The position numbers were made by a program, and so were the translations under genes. Below the pieces are notes generated by a model. The model worked only from the letters and a program-made list of their open reading frames with translations. It ran no database searches and had not been told where the DNA came from. A stretch of 64,000 bases of DNA from Gnetum montanum (Eukaryota; Streptophyta; Gnetopsida; Gnetales; Gnetaceae). This document shows positions 47,260-59,104 of the stretch, piece by piece. Location: positions 130,035-194,034 of the forward strand of contig MNCI01005415.1 of the NCBI GenBank assembly GCA_015680685.1, written 5' to 3'. Within the stretch, counting starts at the first letter, position 1. Each line of letters starts with the position of its first letter.

Positions 47260-48316
47260 CCTAGGATTGGCCCAGGCACCTGGTCCAAGACCTAGATTTA
47301 GAGGTCAGGGATGTAACCGAGGGCCCTCTTGTTAAGACACCTGTGACCACGTCAAAGGGAGAGGTAAAAACATTAATAATCAGCTCCCTCCTAGACACAC
47401 AAACACATAAAAGCATGGCTAAAATTCTGCAAGATAACAATGATGTCTTCGCATGGTCATACAGTGACATGTTAGGTCTGGATCCATGGTTGATTCAACA
47501 CAACATCATCCCAGACCCACACATGAAGGCAATCAAGAAAAAAGCTCGCAAAGTTAACCCAGAAATCACACTAGCTATGAGGGATGAAATCACTAAGCTA
47601 TACCAAGTGGGTCTCATCTGCACGGTTGACTATTCAGAGTGGGTGTCCAACATCATTGTATTTTCAAAGAAAATGGGAGGGATACGGATCTATATAGACT
47701 TCGAGACTTGAACAAGGAAATGATCAAAGACAACTTCCCACTCCCGAGCATTGATCAACTCATCAACACCATGGCTGGTCATGCTCTATTGTCCTACATG
47801 GATGGTTTCTCTGGATACAATCAAATCCACATTAACCCAGAGAACTAGCTGTTGACAACCTTCATGACCCCATGGGGGACCTTCTGTTATACCATGATGC
47901 TGTTTGGGCTGAAGAACACTGGAGAAACCTACCAGCGAGCCATGACTTACATTTTTAGTGACTACATCCTAGAAAAATTAAACGATTATGTGGACGATAT
48001 AGCGGTCAAGTCCAAAGAGGTAGCTGATCACCCACACGATCTAGGGGTAGTCCTCAAATGCTTCTGGATGCACAACTTACGTCTCAATCCTAAGAAGTGT
48101 GTCTTCAGGGTGAAAACCATATCCATGTTGGGGTTTGTAGTATTGGAGGCTAGAATACGGTTGGACCCCAACAAAGTCAAGGCCATCATCAACCTAGCAC
48201 CTTCCACAAACCTCAAGGAATTATGTGGTTTACAAGGTAGAGTGCAATTCATTCGAAGGTTTATAACAAGGTTGACCGACAAGTTACACCCCATGCAACA
48301 TCTTCTAAAGAAGTGA
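47260..48316 (+). pseudogene. Element C reverse transcriptase
   Basis: Reverse transcriptase of Ty3/gypsy type. From about 47340: AKILQDNNDVFAWSYSDMLG, EITKLYQVGLICTVDYSEWV, a frameshift near 47700, then DNFPLPSIDQLINTMAGH, YMDGFSGYNQIHINPEN, TFMTPWGTFCYTMMLFGLKN, the catalytic YVDD (47987-47998) in NDYVDDIAVKS, and the thumb with LNPKKCVF, RIRLDPNKVKAI and LCGLQGRVQFIRRFI. A stop at 47846 (expected CAG) and the frameshift inactivate it. YVDD with IAVKS and the LQGR..IRRFI block are typical of the Tat/Ogre group. Confidence 0.93.
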
Positions 48317-48816
48317 GTTGACTTTGAATGGACAACCCAGTGTCAACAAGCCTTAGAAAACCTAAAGAAGGAGCTCTCACACCTCCCAACGGTGCACCCT
48401 CCACAAAGGAATAAGCGTTTCTTCAAATACCTTGCCACCTCCAACACATCCATTGCCACATTGCTGTGTTAGAAGTGGGACGACAGTTCTGAGATACTAG
48501 TGTATTACCTTAGCCATGCACTAATAGCACATGAAGTGAAGTACAACAAAGTGGAGAGGAATTTCCTAGCCTTAGTGTTTGCATTAAAAAGTGATAGCAT
48601 TACCTATTCCATAGCACAACCAATATCATTTGCAAAAGCAATGTACTCTAGGCTATCACCAACAACCTGTACGAAAGTAGCAGGATAGCCCAATGGAAAG
48701 CAATAACCGTAGAGTTCGACCTATGCTATGTAAGTCAATCGTCAACAAAGGTTTGAGCCATAGTGACCCAACTTACGGCCTCGCCAGTCGATGACTAGGC
48801 AACCATAGACCCCGAG
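48317..48816 (+). pseudogene. Element C RT-connected RNase H remnant
   Basis: After the RT thumb the frame reads ALENLKKELSHLPTVHPP, YYLSHALIAHEVKYNKVERN and FLALVFALKS, the usual RT-RNase H segment. The second half (about 48590-48816) is hard to align and shifted. Stops at about 48314 and 48469. Confidence 0.8.
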
Positions 48817-49316
48817 TTCCTGGACGAATACATTAGCAATGTCACCATTGTCCTGTCGCATTTCGAGGCTACCTTACATTTCAACGGTGCCTCAACTGCA
48901 TGAGGAGGTAGCGCCACAGCCATAATCACATTCCCCTCTGGGGAAATGCACCCACCTGCTTATTTTTTTGTGTTCCCTTGCACCAACAATGTGGTAGAAT
49001 ATGAGGGGCTACTTAGAGGCCTCTTAACTACCTGAGAGCTGCACATACAACACCTAGTGATCCAAGGAGATTCACAACTAGTCGTGAATCAAATCACCAA
49101 GGTTTACACCTGTAAGGCAGTGCACCTACAACCCTACTGTGACCTAGCAAAAACCCTGCTTAAGCAATTTGCAACCACAGATGTGCAACACATGCCATGC
49201 AACGAGAATACTATGGAAGACGCCTTAGCTACCATTACATTAAACATTCCATCACATTCCCTAGAAAACCTTCAAACCTCGATCATAGAGTGCGTAGACC
49301 CTATCACTCAGGCATA
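48817..49316 (+). pseudogene. Element C second (archaeal-type) RNase H
   Basis: Reads ATLHFNGASTA.GGSATAII, CTNNVVEYEGLLRGLL, LVIQGDSQLVVNQITKVY, HLQPYCDLAKTLL and ENTMEDALATI. This is the extra archaeal-type RNase H found in Tat-lineage Ty3/gypsy elements, located between RT-RNase H and integrase. The first catalytic Asp of the usual F-D-G-A-S is Asn here; Glu of EYE, Asp of GDS and Asp of DALA are visible. Stops at about 48901 and 49036. Confidence 0.88.
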
Positions 49317-50594
49317 ACACGTGGCCTCTATAGATGCTATAGATACCCCAGAGTGGTACGCCAACATTAAAGCTTATCTGCAACATGGTGAACACCAAAG
49401 TGGATTGACATCAGCCCAGAGATATGTAATCTATAAGCATGCTCAGCAATATGTGCTAATGGGAAATGATGCCCTATGCCGATGATCCTACGACGAAATA
49501 TTGCTAGCATGCATCGGTGGTGAGCAGGCGTGAAGGGTAGTTAATGAAGTTCATGAAGGGCTGTGTGGTGGACAGACAGTACCCAGGGCTATGGCTGCAA
49601 AAATTAGACACCTAGGGTATTATTGGCCCTACATTGAGTGTGTCTACCTGTCAAAAGTTAAGACATGCGACACGTGCCAGAGATATGCAAATCTCATACA
49701 CATAGCTCCTATAGATCTGCATCCAACGCAAATCACATGGCCCTTCCAACGATGGGGATTAGACCTCATAGGGCCTATCACGCCTAAGTCCTTCATAGGG
49801 AATAGCTTCATTATCACTGCCACTGAGTATTTTACCAAGTGGATGGAAGCTATTCCCCTGAGGAAAATGATGTCTTAGCAAATCTGCCACTTCATCCTCG
49901 ACAACATCATAACAAGGTTTGGGCTTCTAATGACTATTGTGACCAGCAATGGGCCACAGTTTAGCAGTACGAAAACCTAAACTTTCTATAGCAACCTAGG
50001 CATTAAATAATCATTTTCTTCCCCTTATTATCCATAAGAAAATGGGCAAGCAGAGGCTAAAAATAAGTCCATCATCAACTTGCTGAAACGGATGCTTACC
50101 AATAGTAAGAGGTGATGGCACGAGCAAATCCTCTATGTCCGCTAGGCTTATAGAATGACTTGCAGAACTAAAACAAGTAAGACCCATTATACTCTTGTTT
50201 ATGGATCTAAAGTTGTATTCCCTCTTAAGTTGTAGGTACCATCACTTTGGATGATCCTCGTGGATGTCATGAACAAAGCCCAAAATAACGAGTCATGAAC
50301 CATTAACCTTGACTTAGTGGAGGAGGAACACGTGCAGACGCTGAGGTGAATCGAGCACTACCAAAGAAAACAGCAGCAGAAGCACCATGCAGATCTACAT
50401 CGATGACCAATGTAGAAGGGATACCTCATCCTCAAGGCCATTCATGAGCACATAAATAAATTCTCAGCCAACTGGAAAGGCCCTTACATGGTCACTAAAG
50501 CCTTTGGGAATGAAGACTTCAAGCTGGCGTACATGGATGGCAATGAGTTCACCAACTCGGTGAATCACTCATGCCTCAAGCTATACTTCATCTG
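49317..50594 (+). pseudogene. Element C integrase
   Basis: Integrase with the zinc-binding domain (VHEGLCGG, RHLGYYWPYI, CDTCQRYA at 49540-49690), then catalytic-core text: WGLDLIGPITPKS with the first Asp near 49755, a TSNGPQFSS block where the second Asp of T-D-N-G is lost, and ENGQAEAKNKSIINLLKRML with the Glu. The C-terminal part has KFSANWKGPYMVTKAFG and ends VNHSCLKLYFI then TGA at 50592. Many stops. Normally inserts the element cDNA into chromosomal DNA. Confidence 0.92.
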
Positions 50595-51817
50595 AAGTAT
50601 GGTAGTAATGGAAACCATCTTCTATGATGATAAACTGGAAACAACACCGAGCAACGTCTGCAATGACGATACACTAGCAGCATCTGCAACCATCCGCTAT
50701 GACGTAAAACTAGCACCACTAGTACACTATGACTATAAACTAGCATTGCTCATCTGCTATGATCTTAAAATGGCATGTACAGTCAAGATCTTAAACTAAC
50801 ACAGCCATCCGCTGGGACCTTAAACCATCACACGGTCTACCAAGATCTTAAATTGGGTTTTCATAGCATCCCCAGCATGCACCAACACCAGATACACATC
50901 GAAAGAGTGGGCGCGATGCTAATGTATGGGTGGGACATCGTAGCCCTGGAATGCGGTTCATGATGCCCTAAGAACACGGTCCAGGACACGTGCAACACTG
51001 CCACCCTTGGCATCATGCTGACCCCTCAAAGATGCCATATGGCATCACACTGGCCCCTCGAACCTACCATCGCCATGGCCCACCACCCTAACGGTAGTTC
51101 CTGGGTGAGTCCTCCAATCCCCTGCCAATGCCTCAACTTACATGATGCTTAGCTATGTGATAGCTAATCCCATAGCTAAACTTAGCATGCATGCCTTTGG
51201 CAGGGATTCTAGTGCATTCACACCAAAATAACTCCTGGCACCTCGAAGGCCAGCTCCTCGACACCGGTGCTACCAAGGTTGCTACTGGCCTCCCTTCATT
51301 GGACATCTCACACTAGCGATGGTGCCTAGGAGTAACAACAATGCCAGCAGGCAACAAGACCTTTGCCCCTATGGGTGCACCTTGCTACAGTGGAAAATGC
51401 TACAATGTCCTAAAGTGAGTGCCTTGACCAGTGCGGCTACTTCAGAGTGCAAGTTCCATGATGCGCGTAACACAGCTCGCCGCATGGGACACATTTGTGG
51501 GTAGGTCAAAACCCTTCATAGATGTAATGCAACTCATCCTGTGAAGGGAACACCTAACCTACATGAGGTTGAAGAATAGCGCCAGCCAAGGATGAAAATG
51601 CAAATGAGCCCCTTAGAGCATTCCAATGAGGGACTCCACTAAACATCATCTTTGCTCTCTACCTTAACCTCTACACAATTAATGCAACACTCTCAAGTGC
51701 GGCCAAGTGACGTCCTGACACTCATCGAGGGACAACTCAGCATTTTGCTACGATATTTCATATTCTTTGCCAATGTCTATCAAGCCTAGTCTCTAGATGC
51801 TAACAAAGAGAGGCTAA
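50595..51817 (+). other. 3' untranslated region of element C
   Basis: No coding domain. 50690-50850 has reiterated phrases (CTATGACTATAAACTAGCA, TATGATCTTAAAATGG, AAGATCTTAAATTGGG). 51120-51200 has TAGCTATGTGATAGC words. A purine-rich AACAAAGAGAGG at 51802-51813 just before the LTR is a probable polypurine tract. Confidence 0.65.
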
Positions 51818-53507
51818 TGAAACACACCAAAAACTTTTGAATCTATTCTTGCTTCACTAAGCCTTGCAAATCATGTAGCACCATGGCAGTTCTTTAGGAG
51901 GAGAATGCCATAAGCTCAAGTTGGCTAGTTCTACAAATTTTCTACTTTGGGTGTGGATAGGCCCTACATCACCCTGCTTGTCCACCAAGGTAGCCTACCC
52001 AGCTAACAGCCTACTCAGAAATGACACGCAAAGTTGGCAGCAACATTCTGGATACACCAAACAGTTTGACAAGTTTTCTAAGTCATGAAGTCTACTACGC
52101 TATGCTACGCCTCATAGCGTAGCACGCTTCATAAGGCAATGATAGAACGAAATGCTACACTACTCCATGCCACATAGCGTAGCATGGCAATGGCTTCATT
52201 ACCACTCCCCTCGCCCAATTTCAAGTTGTGCAATGATGTACCTTTCCACCAGGAAGTGGTGAATCATGTCTGCTACTATGCTACACTGAGCTACATGGCA
52301 CAGCAAGGTGTAGAAATCCTATGGAAGAGATAGAACGAGGCTTGAAGGGCAGAATCAGCGGAGTTCGCAAGACTTGCATCACAGGAGATAAAGTTTGCAA
52401 ATTGGCAAAACTTTTGTGACTTAGGCTAGTTGCTACACTACGTAGCGTGGCATGGCATAGAAAGCATGAAACATATAGTAGAACATGGGACAAGGTGATA
52501 TGCTACGCCAAGCATGCTATGCTACAAAGCACAGCAAGGCATGAGGGTGGTTGTGTGAGATCAATGCACTTCACCTAATCTGACTGTTGGCACACATCTC
52601 TAGATGTTGATGGAGTAATTATGGCATGGCAGGCTTGCAGTTATTGCATGACATGTTTGCATTGGAATGGTTTTATAGGTCCAACGGTCATGCATGGCAC
52701 AAGTGACGCCAGCAAGTCAATGAAGGCCCAAGTCACATAGCGTCCAAACTGTGCCTTTTGCATACCCCATGGTCCTATAAATACCTCAACAAGTAGCATT
52801 CAAAAGAGGCCAGAACCTCGTGAAGTAAGTAGCATTCAAAAGGTTAGATTTTTTTTTTGAGAAACAGCAGCATTGAGAGATTCGGGCTTGCTCCTTAATA
52901 GTTTCTAACATCAAGCATTGTAAGCTTCCTGTTTGACACTACAAACGATTAGAACTATTGGTAGGAATTTTTTTCTATCCCCCTTTTTCTACCACCTTGG
53001 TAGAATCCCTACACTGCCAACATCTAGGTCCACGCCAAAGTGCACCACCTTCTTTGCTCGACACGTCCTAGTCATTCTCAGGATCTCTGCACTTCTTCAC
53101 GCTGTGAAATCGATTGTATCCACCCTGACAGAGAAACTTGTAGTTTTAGAGCAGTGAATATTTCTAAGTACATTTTACTTTATTTCCTACCTTTTATCTC
53201 ATTCTGCATTATTTTCCTATTTTATTCATGTTCAAGCATTACTTTGTGTTATTGTTGCATTTTATATTGTTTCCTTTATGTTTTATTTATCTTCGAGCAT
53301 TATTTAGCATCCCATTCCATCTAAAAAATATATGTTGCAAAAGGCTATATTGATGCCGATGTAAGTCCCTATCTGATCGACCAAACCGTTCAAGGCACCC
53401 CATGTCTGCACATAGCTAGCATGGCCCTCTCGCGAGTACGAGGTCGAAACTATCGCACCCGCCGACCCCCCAGTGTTTTCCAAACGTCGACATTTTTGGT
53501 CACTACA
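51818..53507 (+). repeat. 3' LTR of element C
   Basis: About 1690 bp aligning end to end with 35969-37672. Starts TGAAACACACC, ends GGTCACTACA, and carries the word array (52095-52520) and TATA box (52774-52785). By eye, in a 100-bp block near the start about 15-17 positions differ from the 5' copy. Confidence 0.93.
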
Positions 53508-53512
53508 ATGTA
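53508..53512. repeat. Target-site duplication of element C (right)
   Basis: ATGTA directly after the 3' LTR, matching 35964-35968. Confidence 0.93.
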
Positions 53513-54999
53513 AATGTGACAAGATTGCGAATTGGCCTTTGGGATGATTGTATAGGAAAACATCACATTAATACATATGATTTGTAGTTAAGCTCTTATC
53601 CTTATTTCTTTAGCCATTCTTTTTTATTATCGAATAGTGTTCTATCCTGTTTCAAAGTTTGACATACTCTATTTGTTTTGGTTATTAGAGTGCTTTTGCA
53701 TGGTTCTACATCTATTAACATTTCTATATTCTTCATATTTTTCATGTACCCTTTCTATCATCTTATTGATCTTTGCCTCAATTTCCTCTAGTGATTGTAG
53801 TACTGGGAAAGATGATTCCACCTCCTTGAGCTCATTGAGGTGAGTTGATTTCTCCTCTTCATGATTATGAACCTTTGTTATTTTAAGATTTTGGTCCTAT
53901 TGAGATCTTTCAACATTATCCCATTTGGCTATTTCTCCTTATTCTTTTGCTACCTTCTTAATAAACTCTTAGAATTAATGGGTTCATAGTTCATATAGTT
54001 GACCTGGGGCATATATCCCTAGGGTCTCCCTTGTTTCATTATGGAGCCCATCCATGATGTGATATATTAGCCTTTTCTTGGAGAACCCATATCCTAGGAA
54101 CTTGTTTAACAATAAATAATATCTTTCTAAGGCCATGTCCAAGGGTTCATGTTGCGCTTGTTTCCACTCTTGGATTTTTTCCTCAAGGTTGACACTCTTG
54201 CATAAGTTTGATATCTTTCATTGAAAAGTTCTACCATTGTTAGCCAACGATGAATTGATTTTGGTTTTTAAGACATATACCATACTTTTTCTTGGCCAGC
54301 GAGTGTCATAGGAAAGAGCTTAAGTCTTTGCCACCCATTATCAATGTTGTTCCATGCATAGGCATCATAGAAGGCTTGTAAATGATGTTCTAGATCCAAA
54401 TCATAGCCTCCTAAAAACTTGGGAAAGTTGTTTAAAGTAAGCCTGGGTAGACGGCTTTCCTTGCAATGCCTGCTAGATATTTGAATAGCCTCTTGTATAT
54501 GTATTAGGCTCTTAGTGGCCAGTAGGGGTTCGTCATCACTAAGTAGGTTTTGAGTTTATGAGTTGGGATGATGTTGTCTTTGTTCATGTTGGCGTTCCTA
54601 ACTTTGTCCATGGGTTCAATTTTTATTTCTACATTGACCCCTTGAGAGATGATCATCCATTTCATGACTTGACATTGAAGGAGTAGAGGAAGAGAAAGAA
54701 CTTGAAGAGTCGTCATAACTTTTGTAAGTCTCCCAATCATCCCTAGATAAAATTTTATTAATCATTGAGAAGTTCCTAGGCCTTATGTGTCCCCTCATTC
54801 CATGGGATGTCCCATCTTTTCTAAAGGTGTTTTAGTTGAATGACAATAGTTCTTGAATATTGTTGGGGTGTCCATGAACATATGAAACTCCTGCATAAGA
54901 TTGAGTACTCCAAACTTCTTCATGATCATAAATTGCATTGGTTCTCTAATGATTTGCCTTGCTAGATGTTGTGTTATCATCATCTTGTGAGAGATACAT
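53513..54999 (-). pseudogene. Element M gag (right of element C)
   Basis: ATG at 54999 (MYLSQDDDNTTSSKANH) lies 117 nt from a primer site. It continues with FSMINKILSRDDWETY, SSSFSSSTPSMSSHEMDD and a capsid core near 54450-54280: TTFPSFLGGYDLDLEHHLQA, FYDAYAWNNIDNGWQRLKLF, PMTLAGQEK. This is a Ty3/gypsy gag of a family different from B-F, in keeping with Athila. Frameshifts are frequent. The C-terminal part resumes at 35963 after removal of element C. Confidence 0.82.
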
Positions 55000-55115
55000 T
55001 GTCATGCATCGTGTGTGACTCAATTAAATTTAATTTCTTTTATTTGAAAGATATATTCTTAATACCTTGTTACAGTGATCGTATATGATATAGCTAATCT
55101 AGATAACTAGCACCA

Positions 55116-55133
55116 TCCCTGGAAACAGTGCCA
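55116..55133 (-). promoter_or_regulatory. Primer-binding site of element M
   Basis: Minus strand TGGCACTGTTTCCAGGGA, close to TGGCGCCGTTGCCGGGGA, the site of plant Athila-type elements (3' end of tRNA-Asp as I recall). It lies just upstream of the M gag. Confidence 0.8.
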
Positions 55134-55134
55134 A

Positions 55135-55970
55135 TGATGAGCAAAAATGTACCCCTATGCCCAAACATATGAATCACAAGCATTCACATGCAATTTGGTT
55201 GAATTTCGTAGACTATAATTACTAAGTACACTAGAGCTAAATAGTGTGTGCATGTTGTTCATTTGTTGTCTTCCTAGTCCCACTTGTGAAATGCAATTGT
55301 ATGGTTAAGTGTGACTGAGGCATAAGATTTTTATTATTTTTTGTTTCTATGGAATAACTCACCTATAACAAGAATAAAAGTAAGAGTCATTATTTACTAA
55401 GTAAACTATAGTCTAATGTAGCCTAACACAAGTAATCATTCCCACTTCCCAAACACATCCTAAACTTTGTGCAAATACTACTGGGCTATCAAACTCTAGT
55501 TATTTCTAAGCTACCAAGTGTCACATGTATGTTCAAAGGTGTCGTGCTTGCATATCGTAATAAGTGGCTTGATTAATAAAAATTAATTACTGGATAAATA
55601 ACATTAATGTAAATTTTATGAAATATAAATGCATAGGAAAGAAATTCTCAAGTGGTGCAAGGAATGGATCAAAGAGTTCATCTTTATTACCAACACAATG
55701 GTGCTCTGAGGTACATCAATGCTTGAATACAGATCCGTTTACACTTAGATCTTCTAATGTGGGAACTTAAAAAATATTCTAAATTTCAAATGAACAAACT
55801 ACAAGAGTTTTGCTACTTGACTACCAAAAACTTACTCCCAATTTCCTACACAACCACAACAAAGGAATGCTATGAGGGTAGTTAATCTACAATCAATTAA
55901 CCCATTAAGTGGGTTGAAATCATGAATAAAGAAAAGATCCTTCTTTCAGCCACATAGTTCACAAAAGTCC
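55135..55970 (-). repeat. 5' LTR of element M, outer limit unknown
   Basis: Sequence beginning next to the primer site, with TG at 55135 or 55138. No second copy exists in the window, so the outer end cannot be set; it must stop before the subtilase fragment. No other feature recognised in this stretch. Confidence 0.5.
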
Positions 55971-56078
55971 TTAGACACATTGGTGGTTAGTAACCTTGCC
56001 CCAAATTCCTCTATTTCCTCTCTATCCAAGTCCCCTTCAAACCAAAATCCTTCTCGATTCCATACTGTAATGCTGAAA

Positions 56079-56500
56079 CATGCTATTGTTGGCACATTTG
56101 GCCATTTCATGGAACAGGTTGGACATGGAACACATACAGTATCGATTTCTGTAGGCAGGTTTGTGCATATTATGAACTACAAAATTTTGGCAGTAGGAGA
56201 TGGTAGAGGAGGAGCTCCATTTGCAAGACTTGCAGTATACAAGGCCTGTTGGAATGTGCAGGGAGGTTGTTGGATTCCATCTCTGTGGGTTCATTTCATG
56301 CTGTCAGACATGGGATTACGGTCATTTGGGCAAGCGCAATGAAGGTTTCCACGGTAGTGGATCTATGACAAATACTGTGCCTTGGATCATCACTGTTGCA
56401 GCCAGCTCCATAGACAGGGATTTCAATAATAATCTTCAGTTTGTCAGAAATTGGACCCATATCTGGAGTCTAAGTCTAAGTATGGATAGACTCAATCATT
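56079..56500 (+). pseudogene. Subtilisin-like serine protease fragment
   Basis: Part of a plant subtilase (family S8). The catalytic His motif GHGTHTVSISVG is at about 56112-56150, followed by GGAPFARLAVYKACW. After a deletion of the segment that normally follows, DSISVGSFHAVRHGIT appears in another frame, then GSMTNTVPWIITVAASSIDR with a final frameshift. The catalytic Asp and Ser regions are absent. No introns are seen in the fragment. It is a broken host-gene copy, perhaps captured or left by transposition; no intact neighbour. Confidence 0.8.
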
Positions 56501-57310
56501 CAGCCACAACAAAGAGACGGAAGCGATCCACCGCCACCACGTACACTTCGGCCACCACAATGGCTACACATAACATCGCTGCTTCCACGCCCTTCATTCT
56601 AGAGACATAAACAGGGAAGACCGAGATTGAGATCAATGGTAGAAACTAGAGCACAAACACGGAAACCAAACCCAAAACGGGCATAGAAAGGAAAGGAAGC
56701 GGCGAAATCATAGACGCAGAGGAGGCTACAGTAAGAAATTATAGTTCACTCAGTTTTGGTGCAAAGCAAAGCTTCCATGAGGATGCCAAAAACTTCTTGA
56801 GAGTCATGTCTGAACCACATCATGGACAAAAATGGCGGTGCTTTTACTATGGCATAGGCATGATGCGCTAGGGCATGCGTGCCGCTGTAAGGTCTACGAT
56901 TTTCGGTGGAATTTTGCTTGCCACGATTGAAGGCGATGATGGAGGGGGTGGAAATAGCACCAACACGACGTTGTCTATATCCATGCTGTGGTGCCGTGAG
57001 GGTTCTAACAAAAAATCTACGCAACGCCAAAATTTTTCCAGACAGACCAATAGTGCTGATCATTCTTGACCAATGGCGATCCTCTTCCTGCGTCGACGTC
57101 ATACCTGTTCGTCCGTCATCGCTTCTCTACTATGGACCAGCCCCTAATCTACATAAAAAAATAATAAGAATAGAAATCCATCAGCCAATAACAAGGAAAT
57201 CCATTCTGGGCAGCTTCAAAACCACGGCAATCTGCATTCGGGGGAATAACGCTCCAAGGTTTTCTGGTAAGAGGCAGCAACAAAAAAATCATTTGCAATT
57301 GGAGACGCTA
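56501..57310. other. CpG-richer stretch with overlapping open frames
   Basis: This 0.8-kb block retains more CpG (CCACCGCCACCACG, CAACACGACG, GCGTCGACGTC) than its surroundings and has open frames on both strands (minus 56746-57102, plus 56906-57319). None matches a family I know. It could be a recently arrived gene piece or an exon-rich fragment. No call on product. Confidence 0.35.
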
Positions 57311-58358
57311 TGTAGGTAAAGAGAATATTATACTTTTGAGTAGTTCCAAACCTTTGAATAATGTAATTATGTATGAAATTCAAGTCCAGCACTATGAAGC
57401 CTTGGATGCCGATTCATTGCTTATATATTTGTCGGAGTCATTGCCAAAATGTATTCATTATGTATATAGTTTTATTAAAAAAGAATTCATGGGATAGTTA
57501 TATGAACACATCATTTGGCCACCATAGTTTCTATTTTCTATAGTGGTAACTTTTTGTGAAAATTATAACTTCCTAGCCTTAATCCCATGATGTTTGTAAT
57601 GACCACAAATGCCACTTGTCAACTACAACCTCTTTATCTCCACAATGGCCACTTGTCAACTAAATGGGCCACTTGTCAATTGCATGGGACATGTGTCAAC
57701 TGCAACTTGTTTCTCTCCATGGTGAACACTTGGCAACTAAATGAAGACACTTGGCAACTATATGGGACACTTGTCAACTGTAGCTTTTTTGTCTCTATGG
57801 TGGTTAAACCACCCAAGATATTTTGTAACTTCCCTACCTACCTTTGAACCCTATAAAAAGGCTTCAGGGGTCAAGGAGGGAGGGGGAACTTGGAAGAAGA
57901 CATTGATACTACACTTTGGAAGGGTCTCATTTTTAGAACACTTTTGGGAGCTCTTACTTGGAGACACACACTTGGAATATTTGTAAAGAAGATTGCTTGT
58001 AACATGGCTTGCTAAAGGAAAGATTTCGGCCTATTTGTCATAGTTCTATGAGTTATGTTTTTTATTTTTTATTTTGTTTAAACTTTTTAGCTAGTGGTTT
58101 AGATAGTATCATCCTTGGCAAGTAATTTTGGGATTTTTAGATTGCTCTTACTATTCTTGTTGCCCGATAGAAATTTCTATTAAAATTTTTCCATAGAAGC
58201 GCTTGTGTTTAAAAGCCTTAAGAACATTTTGGTAGTAAATTTTGTTATTGTGCAGCGTATAGGAACTGCTATTGGGATTTTTGCAAGAGAGCCTCTGCTT
58301 GTAGCCATGTTGTTGAACAATTCAGTAGTCAAGAGGGTTCAGAAAATCTTTGGTATTT
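57311..58358 (+). repeat. Probable LTR or promoter region with CCACTTGTCAACT words
   Basis: At 57605-57785 the word CCACTTGTCAACT or ACACTTGGCAACTA recurs about eight times, spaced 20-40 bp. A TATA box (CTATAAAAAGGC, 57851-57862) and a purine-rich GGAGGGAGGGGGAAC follow. The word-array-then-TATA order is that of the U3 of the other LTRs, in + orientation, but no partner copy or primer site is visible. Confidence 0.5.
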
Positions 58359-59104
58359 TGATGGGACCAGAATAGCTTCTTTTTATCTTTAAAGTGAATT
58401 CCCGTGGTATTTCAATCAGAAATTGTCAAGTCTTTTAAAGGTTCTGTTTGAATGCAATCGTTGACATCTATTATCTAGTCAAAATGGAGTCTCGTACGTG
58501 GTAGTTTACGCAACAATTTTTGGTAGCATAATAGGATTGTCTTGAAGATATTGCTTGTTTGAGCCTTGGAAGTTTGAACAATTCGTAGATATTGAATTTG
58601 GGATAGCTTTATTGCAAAGTGTTTACTCATGTCATTTTACCTTGTTTAAATATTTGAGGTCTACACAAATCTGCTTTCTTTTCTGTCTATTTCCATCGAA
58701 TCTTGCTCTATTTCTAGTTTTCTTGTGGAACTACCTCTTTCTCTGGGGAAAATTAGAAGTAGATTCGCGGAGTTGTGCTTAAATTTTTTTGCAAAATTTT
58801 ATTTGTTACAAGTAGGTATTATAAAGACTACGTAGACTAGGCAATTGAACAAAATGGGAACTCTCAACAACTCATAGTACTTGGCAAAGTTGACTGAATC
58901 TCTTTAAAGTAAGTCATTTGTAATTTACACACAACGCAATCATTACATTTCACACAACTGCACGCCGCAACAACACACACACATACTCACATTAACTACT
59001 GAGTTTATTTGGAGGTATCTAGGACTTGGTGTTGCCAGAGATGAGCAGACCCCTAAATCCTATTCGAGGATACTCGTTGGCGGTCACATCCCAAACAGTC
59101 GCCA
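58359..59104 (+). repeat. A-type LTR copy (+ orientation)
   Basis: 746 bp, TGATGGGACC to GGTCACATCC..GTCGCCA, the inverse-orientation partner of 1506-2256. A TATA-like TATTATAAAG is at 58817-58826. No primer site follows; protease sequence of element I begins directly. The flanking 5-mers (TATTT and ATAGC) do not match, so this is not a simple solo LTR. Confidence 0.85.

Larger units (their letters stand above)
35969..53507 (+). mobile_element. Element C: complete Tat-like Ty3/gypsy retrotransposon with antisense gene
   Basis: 17,539 bp bounded by LTRs that start TGAAACA and end CTA[CT]A, with a perfect 5-bp target duplication. Internal order: primer-binding site 37679, repeat leader 37738-38600, gag 38675-40990, linker and protease 41080-42282, spacer 42283-42978, antisense gene 46221-42979, RT from 47340, RNase H, archaeal-type RNase H 48820-49316, integrase 49480-50594, untranslated tail to 51817. 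YVDD in RT, two RNase H domains and the tRNA-Asn type primer site place it in the Tat/Ogre group. Every coding domain has stops, and by eye the two LTRs differ at roughly 15 of 100 positions, so the copy is old and dead. It is inserted in gag of element M. Confidence 0.92.

Noticed and set aside
56200-56610. 136-codon frame as a separate gene
   Set aside because: Its second half is the frame-shifted continuation of the subtilase fragment; the first half is the shadow of the other frame.
58359-59104. Simple solo LTR with target duplication
   Set aside because: Flanking 5-mers TATTT and ATAGC differ, and the left flank is not element I sequence, so a rearrangement is more likely.
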